Shown here piece by piece: positions 24,580 to 33,265 of a DNA stretch of 44,728 bases (position 1 is the stretch's first letter; every line of letters starts with the position of its first letter). This DNA is from CAZEFK01 sp964511405 (lineage in GTDB: Bacteria; Pseudomonadota; Alphaproteobacteria; Elsterales; Elsteraceae), in the NCBI GenBank assembly GCA_964511405.1, contig CAZEFK010000026.1, forward strand, positions 1-44,728. The letters are read 5' to 3'. A model generated the notes under the pieces. It was not told the origin of the DNA and did not search any database. It was given only the letters and a program-made list of their open reading frames with translations. The position numbers and the translations under genes are program-made.

Positions 24580-26883
24580 TCACCAAGTCCTTTGATCGAC
24601 AGTATCCGGACCGATATGTCCGGCTTCCGCCATCGCCGCGAGTGCCTCGATCGCGACCGGGGGCGAGAACAGATAGCCCTGGATCAGGTCGGCCGAGCAG
24701 TCGATCAAGCGCAGCTGGTCGCGGCTCTCGATGCCCTCGTAGACCAGCCGGAGGCCGAGGCCGCGGCAGACATTGACGACGCCGTCCAGGACCGAACGCG
24801 CGCGCGGATCGCTGGTGATCTCGTGCACGAACGAGCGGTCGATCTTGACCACGTCGATCGGGAAATGGCGCAGCCGCGACAAGGATGAATAGCCGGTGCC
24901 GAAATCGTCCAGCGCGATCGTGTAGCCGAGCCCGCGGGCGTGCTCCAGCTGCGCCAGCGCCTGGTCGGTATCGGCGACCGCCGATTCGGTGACCTCCCAT
25001 TCGATCCAGCGCCGTTCCAGGCCGCAGTCGAGCACGATGTCGTCCAGCCGGCGCAGGCAGTCGGGATCCTGGAGCTGCATCGGCGAGACGTTGATCGAGA
25101 TCCGCTCCAGGGCGCCGGCGCCGAGTAGCGGGCCGGCCGCCACGCAGGCGGCGCGCGCCACGGCGCTGCCCAGCGCGCGGATCAGGCCCGCGGCCTCGGC
25201 CACCGAGACGAACTCGGCGGGCGAGACCCAGCCGCGCGCAGGATGCCGCCAGCGCGCGAGCGCCTCGGCCGAGCGCACCGCGCCGTTCGACGCTTCGACC
25301 TGAGGCTGGAACGCGATGCCGATCCCGCCGCCGCCGATCGCCGCCTGCAGGTCCTGGGACAGCTGGGCCCGATGCCGCTGGGTGTTTTCGATGTCGGGCG
25401 TGAACCGGTTGATCGAGCCGCGCTCGCCGGTCTTGCCGATCTTGAGCGCCGCCTCGGCGCGGGCGACCAGGCGGCGGCCGGACGGCGGCATGGGATCCAG
25501 GTCCGATAGGCGCGCGATCCCGGCGGTGAACTGCAGCAGGATCGGCGTGCCGTCGACGTCGATCGGTGCGCGGGCGCGCTCCAGGAGCGCCGCCGCCGTC
25601 GCCTCCGGATCGGCGCCGGTCAGGACCACGCAGAACACGTCGGCATACAGGCGGCCGATGCGCTCGGCGACGGCCGCCTCAGGCACGCCGTCGAGGGCGG
25701 CCAGCGCCGCCGCGATCCGGCGGGCGAGGGCGCACAGGATCTTGTCGCCGAAGGCGCCGCCCAGGCCGTGGTTGAAGGTCGCGAACATCGCGATGTCGAC
25801 GGTCAGCACGGCCGCCTCGGCCCCGGCCGCGGCGAGGCCGTCGATCATGTCCTCGACCCGGCGGCGCGACGACAGGCCGGTCACCGGATCGACATAGGCC
25901 AGGGCCGAGACCCGTTCGAACAGCCGGACATTGTCGAAGGCGAGCGACACGTTCGCGCAGAAGACCCGCAGCAGCTCGCGCCCGACCTCGCCGATCGCCG
26001 GTCGGCCAGCCAGGTGCACCGACCCGCGCCAGTCCTGGCCGGACAGTACCAGCGTTGCGGACTGGTCGCCGATCCGGTCGACGCCGCTCTCCAGGGCCGC
26101 GATCATCGCCACTGCGGCCGGTTCGTGCGCGATCGCCGACAGGGGGTGCGAGACCAGGGGCGCGTAGCGCCCGGCGGCGCCGATGATGACGGGCTCGCCG
26201 TCATGGGCGCCCTGGCGCACGCACAGCATGCCCTCGGGCTCCAGGCCGAGATGGGCCGCGAGTTGCGTCACGACGCCATTGGCAAAGGTCACCATCTGAC
26301 GATGGGCCATGAGGTCGGACGACGCCCGCAGGATCGAGCGCAGCCCGTCCAGGTTCCGGCGCTGGGCCTGGAGCTGCCGGAACGCCCGCAGCGCACAGGT
26401 GAGCGAGGTGATCAGGCGGGTCCGCGTGAGCTCGGTCTTTTCGCGATAATCGTCGATCTGATAGCGCTGGATCACCTCCAGGGGCGGCGCGGAGCCCGGC
26501 TGGCCGGTGCGCAGGATGATCCGGATCATGTCGTTGGCCATCCCGGTCCGGATCTCTTCGACCAGGTCCAGGCCGGCATGGTCGGTTTCCATGACCACGT
26601 CGATGAGGGCGCAGGCGATGTCCGGCCGGCCGGCGATCAGGCGCCGCGCCTCGGCCGCCGACCGCGCGGACAGCAGGGTGATCGGCCGTCCTTCGATGAC
26701 CACCCGGTCGAGGGCGAATTGGGTGACGTGCAGCACCGCCTCGTCATCGTCGACGACGGCCACGCACCACGGGGCTGCGCCATTGGTCCGCGGGACCGGT
26801 CCCGCCTCCGCTGCGCCGTCGGCGCTGCGCCGAAGCCGGCGGGCGCTGAGGGTCGGCGGGCCCGGCGTCTCGCGTTCGTCCAT
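24580..26883 (-). CDS. c-di-GMP phosphodiesterase: receiver, DUF3369-like, degenerate GGDEF, EAL
   Basis: A 767-residue cytoplasmic signalling protein. A receiver-like domain (about 38-165) keeps the acidic residues VVDDDE, the acceptor Asp in ALIDVVMETD and Lys149. A middle sensor region (about 170-325) resembles DUF3369. The GGDEF domain (about 326-490) has YADVF in place of the active-site signature, so cyclase activity is not expected. The EAL domain (about 505-750) is complete: EAL (540-542), INVS, EVTES, DDFGTGYSS, KIDRSF and YEGIES, hence c-di-GMP hydrolysis is predicted. GGGAGG precedes the ATG. A histidine kinase gene is divergent and is the likely phosphodonor. Confidence 0.93.
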   Translation of the reverse strand: MDERETPGPPTLSARRLRRSADGAAEAGPVPRTNGAAPWCVAVVDDDEAVLHVTQFALDRVVIEGRPITLLSARSAAEARRLIAGRPDIACALIDVVMETDHAGLDLVEEIRTGMANDMIRIILRTGQPGSAPPLEVIQRYQIDDYREKTELTRTRLITSLTCALRAFRQLQAQRRNLDGLRSILRASSDLMAHRQMVTFANGVVTQLAAHLGLEPEGMLCVRQGAHDGEPVIIGAAGRYAPLVSHPLSAIAHEPAAVAMIAALESGVDRIGDQSATLVLSGQDWRGSVHLAGRPAIGEVGRELLRVFCANVSLAFDNVRLFERVSALAYVDPVTGLSSRRRVEDMIDGLAAAGAEAAVLTVDIAMFATFNHGLGGAFGDKILCALARRIAAALAALDGVPEAAVAERIGRLYADVFCVVLTGADPEATAAALLERARAPIDVDGTPILLQFTAGIARLSDLDPMPPSGRRLVARAEAALKIGKTGERGSINRFTPDIENTQRHRAQLSQDLQAAIGGGGIGIAFQPQVEASNGAVRSAEALARWRHPARGWVSPAEFVSVAEAAGLIRALGSAVARAACVAAGPLLGAGALERISINVSPMQLQDPDCLRRLDDIVLDCGLERRWIEWEVTESAVADTDQALAQLEHARGLGYTIALDDFGTGYSSLSRLRHFPIDVVKIDRSFVHEITSDPRARSVLDGVVNVCRGLGLRLVYEGIESRDQLRLIDCSADLIQGYLFSPPVAIEALAAMAEAGHIGPDTVDQRTW

Positions 26884-27005
26884 GGCCTCCCGCTCCCGAA
26901 ACTTTGAGTCAGGTGAGTCTGCAGATTGCTCCCGTATGCATTTATGAGGGCTTAACCGGCGGCGTCCGATACCGGGAGTCCGTCCCAGCCACGCCCCGGT
27001 GCCCG

Positions 27006-28760
27006 ATGAGTGTCGCCCGCTGGTTCCGGTCGTCCATCGCCTGTCGCCTGATCGTTCCGATCAGCCTGGTCGTGGCCTTGCTCTTCGCCGCGATCGTCCT
27101 GCGCGACCTGGTTCAGACCAGGCGCGATGGCGAGGACGCGCTGCGGTCGCGCGCCGCGATCTCGGCGCGGCTGATGGCGGTCAGCCTGACCGAGCCGTTA
27201 TGGGACATCGATCAGCAGGCCACGCGCGCCACGCTCGGCGCCTTGCGGCAGGACCCCGACTTTGTCGGTGCGATCCTCTACGCACCCGGCGCCAAGGGAG
27301 CGGGCGGACTGCGGATCGCCACGATCGGCGCGGTCGGCCCGGACCGGCCGCCGGCGATCGAGGCCGAAGCCCAGATCGTTCGGGAGGGTGTGGACCTCGG
27401 GCGCCTGACGATCGCGCTCGGCTCCGGCCGGCTGTCGGCGCGCGTCGCGGAGCGGGCCCGCGAACTGCTGATCTCGGGCCTGGTCGGCCTAGCCGTGACC
27501 ATCGGCCTGATGCTCGTGGCGGTGCGCGATGTGGTCCGTCCGATCCAGCGCCTGACCCGGTCGACCGACGCGGTCTCGGCCGGCAAGCTGAACGTGGCGC
27601 TGTCCGACACCGGCCGCGCCGACGAGATCGGCCGGATGGCCCGCGCGCTCGCGGTGTTCCGCTCGACCGCCCACGAGGTCGAGCGCCTGCACGCGGAGCG
27701 CGAGTCCGATCTCAAGCTGCGGCGCATCGTCGATGACCTGCCTGTTGCGATCACGCTTTACGACCGCGATGGCCGGGTCACCATCCGCAACCGGCTTGGC
27801 AACGACTACGGCGACGCCGAGATACCGGGCCTGGCGGAGTGGCGCCGCACGGCCCGCGACGCCTTGGCGGCGGGCGACAACGGCCCGTCGCCGGCGCGCG
27901 GCGCCGACATCCGGCTGGCCGATGGGCGCATCCTGTTCGGCCGGGCCACCCGGCTGGACGACGGCACCCTGGTCGAGTCCCTGATCGACGTCAGCGAGGC
28001 GCGGCGCGGCCAGGACGAGATCGCGCGCTCGGAGCGCCTGGCCTCGATCGGCCTGATGGTCAGCGGCATTGCCCACGAGATCAACACGCCGGTCGGGGTC
28101 GCGGTGACCGCGATCACGACGCTGCAGGACCGCGTCACCGAAACCGACCTCATGCTGAAGGACGAGGCGACCACCGTCGAGGCCGTCGAAGCGCAGCTCG
28201 TGGACATCCGCAGCATGGCCGACGTGATCGGCGTCAATCTCAATCGCGCGGCGGCCCTGGTGCAGAGCTTCAAGCAGATTTCGTCGGACCAGATGCTCGA
28301 CGAACGCCGGCCGCTCCGGCTCGGCGCCTATCTCGAGGATGTGATCCGCAGCCTCGGGCCGCAGATCCGGCGGTCCGGACACGCCATATCGATCGCGTGC
28401 GAGCGCGATTTCGCGATCACCACCGATCCCGGCGCGATTTCGCAGATCGTCACCAACCTGGTCACCAATGCCATGATGCATGCCTTCCCGGACGGCCGGC
28501 ACGGCACGGTCACGATCCAGACCGAGCCGACTCCGCGCGGGGCCCGGCTGGTCTACCGCGATGACGGCGTCGGGGCTGCGCCCGAGCTGCGCGCCCGCAT
28601 GTTCGAGCCGTTCTTCTCGACCCGCCGCGGCCGGGGCGGGACCGGACTGGGTCTGAGCGTCGTCCACAACCTGGTGGTCCAGAAGCTCGGCGGCCGCATC
28701 GAGGCCGCCGACGCCCCGGGCGGCGGCCTGCAGATCGTCATCGAGATCGCGGACGCCTGA
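27006..28760 (+). CDS. Membrane sensor histidine kinase (HAMP, PAS-like, HisKA, HATPase)
   Basis: A 584-residue sensor kinase: TM1 about 11-33, short periplasmic region about 35-150, TM2 about 153-175, HAMP about 172-225, PAS-like region about 237-330, HisKA with His357 in GIAHEINTPVG, and HATPase with Asn484/488 and GGTGLGLSVVHNL. No receiver is attached and no regulator gene follows. The AHEINTP type of H box is common in kinases that pair with separate, often cytoplasmic, receivers. It is divergent from the receiver-EAL protein. ATG 27006 is chosen because TM1 follows it directly; a TTG at 26904 adds 34 unrelated residues. Confidence 0.92.
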   Translation: MSVARWFRSSIACRLIVPISLVVALLFAAIVLRDLVQTRRDGEDALRSRAAISARLMAVSLTEPLWDIDQQATRATLGALRQDPDFVGAILYAPGAKGAGGLRIATIGAVGPDRPPAIEAEAQIVREGVDLGRLTIALGSGRLSARVAERARELLISGLVGLAVTIGLMLVAVRDVVRPIQRLTRSTDAVSAGKLNVALSDTGRADEIGRMARALAVFRSTAHEVERLHAERESDLKLRRIVDDLPVAITLYDRDGRVTIRNRLGNDYGDAEIPGLAEWRRTARDALAAGDNGPSPARGADIRLADGRILFGRATRLDDGTLVESLIDVSEARRGQDEIARSERLASIGLMVSGIAHEINTPVGVAVTAITTLQDRVTETDLMLKDEATTVEAVEAQLVDIRSMADVIGVNLNRAAALVQSFKQISSDQMLDERRPLRLGAYLEDVIRSLGPQIRRSGHAISIACERDFAITTDPGAISQIVTNLVTNAMMHAFPDGRHGTVTIQTEPTPRGARLVYRDDGVGAAPELRARMFEPFFSTRRGRGGTGLGLSVVHNLVVQKLGGRIEAADAPGGGLQIVIEIADA

Positions 28761-28769
28761 TGGGGCGTC
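28752..28769. terminator. Hairpin between convergent genes
   Basis: GACGCC and GGCGTC pair across a 6-base loop that includes the kinase stop codon. It lies in the 33-base space between the kinase gene and the end of the CoA-transferase operon. No T-run; weak candidate. Confidence 0.3.
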
Positions 28770-28793
28770 GATGCCGGCCGTGCGCAGCTCGGA

Positions 28794-30320
28794 TCAGTTG
28801 AATATTTCCGGGTCCATCGTCCGAGGCGTAGTCGGCATCAAGGGTTTGAACCCCATCCTCTCGACGATATCGCGACGAATGTCGACGCCCGGAGCGACCT
28901 CGGTCAGCACAACCCCGTGAGCGGTCAATTCGAAGACGGCCCGCTCGGTGATGAAGACGGCTTTATGCCCTCGTCTGACAGCTTCGCGGCCCGAATAGGT
29001 GATCTGCTCCACTTTGGCTACGAGCTTTTGGACAGATCCATGATGCTTGACCGTAAGGCGCCCGCCACCAATGTCCATCGCCCCGCCTTTCGCATCGAAC
29101 GTGCCGCAGAAGACCACCTTCTTCGCGTTCTGCGCGATGTCCATGAAGCCGCCCGGGCCAACGGTAAGCCCGCCCAGCTTGGACACGTTCACGTCGCCGG
29201 CGGCGTCGAGTTCGCCGAAACCCAGGAACGCCGTGTCCAAGCCACCGCCCGCGTAGAAGTCGAATTGCGACGGAGCGTCGATCATCGCCGACGGGCTGTC
29301 GGCAAAGCCGAAGAGCTGGCCGACGAGCAGCGCTCCCCCATAGGTCCCGTGCTCGATGGTCTGGTAATACCGTCCAACCTCTCCGCGCTGGGCGATCATC
29401 CTGGCGACGCCCTCGCCGATGCCGACGCCGAAATTGATGACGTCACCCTCGGTCAACTCGTGGTAGGCGCGCCGCGCGATCAGCGTCCGGACAGTGAGCG
29501 GTTCGGGCGGGGCCGCGCGAAGCGGCCCTCGGCGCTCGCCGGACAGCCGCGGATCGTAGGGCAGGTCGTAGCTCATGCGCTGGTCGGGATCGACCACGAC
29601 GGCATCGACGATCGCGCCCGGCACCCGGACGGACCGCGCCGGCAGCGAATTGAGGTCGACGGCCGTGCGGACCTGCGCGATCACGATACCGCCTGAATTG
29701 TGGGCCGCCAGGGCGGCCGCATAGACGTCCACGTTGGCGGCCTCTTGGTCGAGGCTGATATTGCCGTCGCTGTCGCCGAACGAGCCGCGGATGATCGTGA
29801 CGTGAATGGGAAAGGACTTGTACCAGAGGAGCTCCTGGCCACCGATGCGAGCGACCTCGACCAGGTCTTCGGTGGCCGTCGGGCTCATCTTGCCGCCCTG
29901 GTGGCGCGGGTCGACGAAGGTGCCAAGCCCGACATGGGTGAACAGCCCCGGCCGGCGGCCACCGATCTCGCGATACAGCTGCATGATGCAGCCGCTGGGC
30001 AACACATAGGCCTCGATCTTGCCGGTCCGCGCCAATTCCTGCATCGCCGGGGACCATACCCAGTGGCCGCCGATCACGCGTTTGACCAAGCCCTCATGGG
30101 CGAAGTGATTCATGCCCTCGGTCTTCTTGTCCCCGATGCCGAGGGCGTGGACCACGGTGAGATTGCGCGGCGATCCCGTCGTCAGGAAACGGCGCGAGAC
30201 GGCGCGCAAGGTGTGGGTAGCCTCCATCAGGCCGCCGCCGCCGCCAATCAGGGCGACCGTGTCGCCGTCGCGGATCAGACCGACGGCCTGGTCCACCGTC
30301 ACGAACTTGTTGCGCGTCAT
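28794..30320 (-). CDS. Acyl-CoA:carboxylate CoA-transferase, fused alpha/beta subunits (Pct/YdiF type)
   Basis: A 508-residue CoA-transferase of family I with both halves in one chain. The N-terminal half has GDTVALIGGGGGLMEATH and a VLPSGCIMQLYREIGGRRPG segment; the C-terminal half has VINFGVGIGEGVARMI and QTIEHGTYGG, with the presumed catalytic Glu that forms the CoA thioester. It would activate a carboxylic acid by taking CoA from a donor such as acetyl-CoA. The gene is last in the operon: its ATG overlaps the MaoC stop. With a hydratase next to it, it should start or end a short acyl-CoA pathway for the imported acid. Confidence 0.92.
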   Translation of the reverse strand: MTRNKFVTVDQAVGLIRDGDTVALIGGGGGLMEATHTLRAVSRRFLTTGSPRNLTVVHALGIGDKKTEGMNHFAHEGLVKRVIGGHWVWSPAMQELARTGKIEAYVLPSGCIMQLYREIGGRRPGLFTHVGLGTFVDPRHQGGKMSPTATEDLVEVARIGGQELLWYKSFPIHVTIIRGSFGDSDGNISLDQEAANVDVYAAALAAHNSGGIVIAQVRTAVDLNSLPARSVRVPGAIVDAVVVDPDQRMSYDLPYDPRLSGERRGPLRAAPPEPLTVRTLIARRAYHELTEGDVINFGVGIGEGVARMIAQRGEVGRYYQTIEHGTYGGALLVGQLFGFADSPSAMIDAPSQFDFYAGGGLDTAFLGFGELDAAGDVNVSKLGGLTVGPGGFMDIAQNAKKVVFCGTFDAKGGAMDIGGGRLTVKHHGSVQKLVAKVEQITYSGREAVRRGHKAVFITERAVFELTAHGVVLTEVAPGVDIRRDIVERMGFKPLMPTTPRTMDPEIFN

Positions 30321-30787
30321 CAGCCGGCCCGATCGACCGCGGTCGCGGGCCGCCTCGGCACCATCAGGCGATGTTCGCCTTGCTGCACGATATCGCCATG
30401 CTGGTTGAGCAGATCGATGGCGATGAACAGGATTCCCATGTCCGCCCGGCTTTTGGGCGTTCGCTTGTCACGGACGCGGAAGCGCACTTGAAGCGTGTCG
30501 CCGATATGGATCGGCTTCTTGAAATCCCAGCTCCAGCCGAGGGCGATGCCGTCGCGGAAGAAGCCCGATTGCACCTTCATGCCATCCGTCAGCGACAGCC
30601 CCATGAGACCGTGCGCGATGCGGCCGCCGAAGACGGTGGACTGCGCATAGACCTCGTCCATGTGCACGGGAGAGAAGTCGCCGGAGACGCCGGCATAGGC
30701 AAGGACATGACTCTCGGTCACGGTGACCCGCGGCGTCAGGCGTTCGTCCCCGACGGCGATGTCGTCAAAGAAATTGCCCGGCAACAT
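30320..30787 (-). CDS. MaoC family dehydratase/hydratase
   Basis: A 155-residue hotdog-fold hydratase. The hydratase motif is YAGVSGDFSPVHMD, with the Asp and His that activate water, followed by FGGRIAHGLMGLSL. AGGAAGGA lies a few bases before the ATG at 30787. The stop shares an ATGA overlap with the CoA-transferase start. It most likely adds water to an enoyl-CoA made from the imported acid, as in the mesaconyl-CoA or itaconyl-CoA hydratases of the same fold; the true substrate is unknown. Confidence 0.92.
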   Translation of the reverse strand: MLPGNFFDDIAVGDERLTPRVTVTESHVLAYAGVSGDFSPVHMDEVYAQSTVFGGRIAHGLMGLSLTDGMKVQSGFFRDGIALGWSWDFKKPIHIGDTLQVRFRVRDKRTPKSRADMGILFIAIDLLNQHGDIVQQGEHRLMVPRRPATAVDRAG

Positions 30788-30798
30788 GGAATTCCTTC

Positions 30799-31638
30799 CT
30801 ACTGGACCATGGTGATCGGCAGCGCCGCCGGCCCTTCGCCGATGGTCGGCATCTGCGCCAGGTCGCTGCCGATCCACTTCTTGTACAGCGCCGGGAGTTC
30901 GCCGCTGGCCAGCTTGCGGCTCACGAAGTCACTGAGGTAGGTCGCCCACTCGCGAGCGTCCGGGCGCACCGCGAAGGCATTGAAGGCGCGCGCGACGACA
31001 AACTTTTCGCTGTATTTGCCTGGTCCGACGACCTGGGCGATGTTCGGCAACTGCGTCGCGGCACCGCCGATGACGTCGACCTGCCCGGCAATCAGCGCCT
31101 GGACGGTGCTGGCATCGTCATCGAAGCGCTGGATCACCGCGCCGGAATTCGCCTTCGTCACCGCGATGTCCTGGGGGGTGCCCCGCGGCACGCCGACCCG
31201 CACTCCTTTCAGGTCTGCCCATCCCTTTATGTTCGCCTCGGTCTTTCCGATGTAGATGGTGTCGTTGGTCGTGTAGGGCCGCGAGAACAGCACGACTTTC
31301 TGACGGTCTTCGAATATGCCCATTACCGCCGCCAGGGCATCGACTTGTCCGGTCAACAGGATCGCCACCCGATTGCTGGAGGTCACCGGGACGACTTCAA
31401 GCTTTACGCCGAGATCCTTGGCCACCATCTCGTCCAGCTCGATGTCGAAGCCCGTCAGCTTGCCGGCGGCATCGGTGTACCCCCACGGTACCTGGGCAAC
31501 CTGCGACCCGATCTTGACCACCCCGGCCTTTTTGATGGCGTCAACAGACTGGGCGTTTGCCGGTTGAATGGTGGCGGGCGCCAGGGCGAGCCCGAGCGCG
31601 CCCAAAGCCAGTGACAGAATTTTGCCGTGCAGAGCCAC
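30799..31638 (-). CDS. Substrate-binding protein, family 3 (carboxylate-type variant)
   Basis: A 279-residue periplasmic protein with a signal peptide ending near PANAQ. GTG at 31638 is the start, with GGAGG upstream; longer frames code for unlikely leader sequence. The carboxylate-binding Arg is kept in GIFEDRQKVVLFS. In lobe 2, LIAGQVDVIGGAATQL places Ala where HisJ has Asp161, so an amino acid ligand is doubtful. The lobe 2 motif VGVPRGTPQDIAVTKA and DDDAST are shared with the other two operon-linked binding proteins in this window. It sits between the permeases and the acyl-CoA enzymes. Confidence 0.92.
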   Translation of the reverse strand: MALHGKILSLALGALGLALAPATIQPANAQSVDAIKKAGVVKIGSQVAQVPWGYTDAAGKLTGFDIELDEMVAKDLGVKLEVVPVTSSNRVAILLTGQVDALAAVMGIFEDRQKVVLFSRPYTTNDTIYIGKTEANIKGWADLKGVRVGVPRGTPQDIAVTKANSGAVIQRFDDDASTVQALIAGQVDVIGGAATQLPNIAQVVGPGKYSEKFVVARAFNAFAVRPDAREWATYLSDFVSRKLASGELPALYKKWIGSDLAQMPTIGEGPAALPITMVQ

Positions 31639-31673
31639 GTTGTTTCCTCCGATAGAGATGGTTGGATGACGGG

Positions 31674-32333
31674 TCACGATCTCGACGCGAAGCGCTGCTC
31701 GAGGCGCGTGCTGAATCGAGACAAGGGGAAGCATAAGACGAAGTAGATGCAGCCTGCGAAACCGTAAGCCAGCAGCGGCTTGTAGGTCGTGCTTGAGATG
31801 ATCTGAGCCGAACGGGACAGCTCAACGAAACCGATGATGGCGGCGAGCGACGTTCCTTTGATCAACTGAACAAGGAACCCGACCGTTGGCGCCACGGAGA
31901 GCCGCATGGCCTGCGGCAGGACGACATGGCGCATACGCGGCAGGTAGCCAAGCCCGAGGGCCCGGGCCGCCTCTGTCTGCCCCTTGGGCACCGCCTGGAT
32001 GGCGCCCCGCCAGATCTCGCCCAGGAAGGCGCTGGCATGGAGCGTCAGCCCGATGCTGACGGCCGTCCAGGGGCCGACCCGATGACCAATCACGGGCAGC
32101 CCGTAAAAGACCAGGAACAGCTGCATCAGCAGCGGCGTGCCTTGAAAGAAGTCGATATAGAGGCCGGTAATTCGCCGAAGCCACGCTCGCTCGCTCGTCC
32201 GGAACAGCGCAATGACCAGGCCGACCAGCCCGCCGCCCAGGAACGCGATCATCGACAACATGATGGTTGACTGGACCCCGGCCAGGATCGCGAGCGCCTC
32301 GGCCATGCCGAATTGACGGATCACGGCAGTCAC
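31674..32333 (-). CDS. ABC transporter permease, polar amino acid type, subunit 2
   Basis: A 219-residue permease with DFFQGTPLLMQLFLVFYGLP and the EAA loop VPKGQTEAARALGLGYL. GTG at 32333 overlaps the stop of the upstream permease as GTGA, which decides the start. It is followed by the binding protein gene 35 bases on. No ATPase gene is in this operon. Confidence 0.92.
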   Translation of the reverse strand: MTAVIRQFGMAEALAILAGVQSTIMLSMIAFLGGGLVGLVIALFRTSERAWLRRITGLYIDFFQGTPLLMQLFLVFYGLPVIGHRVGPWTAVSIGLTLHASAFLGEIWRGAIQAVPKGQTEAARALGLGYLPRMRHVVLPQAMRLSVAPTVGFLVQLIKGTSLAAIIGFVELSRSAQIISSTTYKPLLAYGFAGCIYFVLCFPLSRFSTRLEQRFASRS

Positions 32334-32998
32334 TTCACCGGATATGAGAAACACATCCGGTCCAGCATCTTGAATACAGCCGCAAACCCAAATGACATGG
32401 TCAAGTACAGAATCGTCGTTATGATATATATCTCGAAACTTCTGAACGTCAGCGTGTCGATCGATTCCGCGACCGATGTGAGTTCCTCGGCAGAAATCGA
32501 CGACACAATGCTCGTCGTGAGAAGCGCGAGGACAAATTGCCCTGAAAGAGCGGGAAAGATAATACGCAAGGCAGGCTTGAGGATTATGTAGCGGAAGACT
32601 TGCAGGCGTCGCAACCCCAGCGCGGCGCCGGCCTCAAACTGGCCCCGGGGAATGGCGCCGATGCCGGCGCGGATGACTTCGGCCGAGAACGCGCCGCAAT
32701 TGACGCTCAGCGCAAGAACGGCGGCGCCCCAGGGCTGGAAGCTCACGCCGAGCGTCGGCAATCCGAAATAGATCAGGAAAACCTGCACCAGGAACGGCGT
32801 GTTCCGGATCGCTTCGATATAACTCGTTGCTGCGAGCCGCATGGGACCGAAGGCGCCCTGCTTGGCGAGCGCGGTCATGACCCCGATGCACAGGCCTGCC
32901 GCGATCGAGATGGCGGACAGCAGGATCGTCAGCAGACAGCCGCGGAGCAGCTGATCCCAGTAGGGGAGCAGAACGGAAAAATCGAAGTGATAGGTCAT
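32330..32998 (-). CDS. ABC transporter permease, polar amino acid type, subunit 1
   Basis: A 222-residue permease, first gene of the minus-strand operon. Signature EAIRNTPFLVQVFLIYFGLP and EAA loop IPRGQFEAGAALGLRRL are clear. ATG at 32998 has GGAGG 6 bases before it. It closely resembles the first permease of the 42-kb importer (for example TSIVSSISAEELTSVAE against TSIAAAVSAYELTSVAQ), so the two transporters are relatives. Expression is probably controlled by the divergent IclR proteins through the operators at 33163-33231. Confidence 0.93.
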   Translation of the reverse strand: MTYHFDFSVLLPYWDQLLRGCLLTILLSAISIAAGLCIGVMTALAKQGAFGPMRLAATSYIEAIRNTPFLVQVFLIYFGLPTLGVSFQPWGAAVLALSVNCGAFSAEVIRAGIGAIPRGQFEAGAALGLRRLQVFRYIILKPALRIIFPALSGQFVLALLTTSIVSSISAEELTSVAESIDTLTFRSFEIYIITTILYLTMSFGFAAVFKMLDRMCFSYPVK

Positions 32999-33162
32999 AC
33001 GCATCCTCCGCGCGCCCTTGCTTTCCCGCAAGGCTTCGTGTTTTGGCCGGCCTCGACATTCCTGCCGTCGCATCGTCGCGAGCAGCTGCCGACGCTGCTC
33101 GGGTCCGCTTCCATCGTCATTGGCAGGTTTTTGGGCTGCTCGCTCGGGCTGGTCGCCAGAAA

Positions 33163-33178
33163 CTGGAATTCATTCCAG
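33163..33178. promoter_or_regulatory. IclR-like operator 1
   Basis: CTGGAATTCATTCCAG is a near-perfect palindrome (7+2+7) and close to the classic IclR site TGGAAATnATTTCCA. It covers the expected transcription start of the minus-strand permease operon, so binding there should repress it. Confidence 0.65.
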
Positions 33179-33204
33179 TATGGACGCGATTCCGTTGGAG
33201 TCAA
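33177..33204 (-). promoter_or_regulatory. Candidate promoter of the permease/MaoC/CoA-transferase operon
   Basis: On the minus strand TTGACT (33204-33199) and CATACT (33182-33177) are 16 bases apart, fair sigma-70 elements. The palindromic sites on either side and the half-conserved site between them support this placement. The start of transcription would be near 33170. Confidence 0.45.
33190..33201. promoter_or_regulatory. IclR-like operator 2, imperfect
   Basis: TTCCGTTGGAG has the TTCC-x-x-TGGA arrangement of the two stronger sites and lies midway between them, between the -10 and -35 elements. Weaker because one arm is degenerate. Confidence 0.35.
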
Positions 33205-33218
33205 GCGAGTGACACGCT

Positions 33219-33231
33219 GTTCCAATTGGAA
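33219..33231. promoter_or_regulatory. IclR-like operator 3
   Basis: TTCCAATTGGAA (33220-33231) is a perfect 12-base palindrome with the same TTCC/GGAA arms as operator 1, 35 bases upstream of the IclR start at 33266. It may serve autoregulation or activation. Confidence 0.6.
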
Positions 33232-33265
33232 TAAGATCCATTCTTGCACGCGGCTGGGGGATGGC

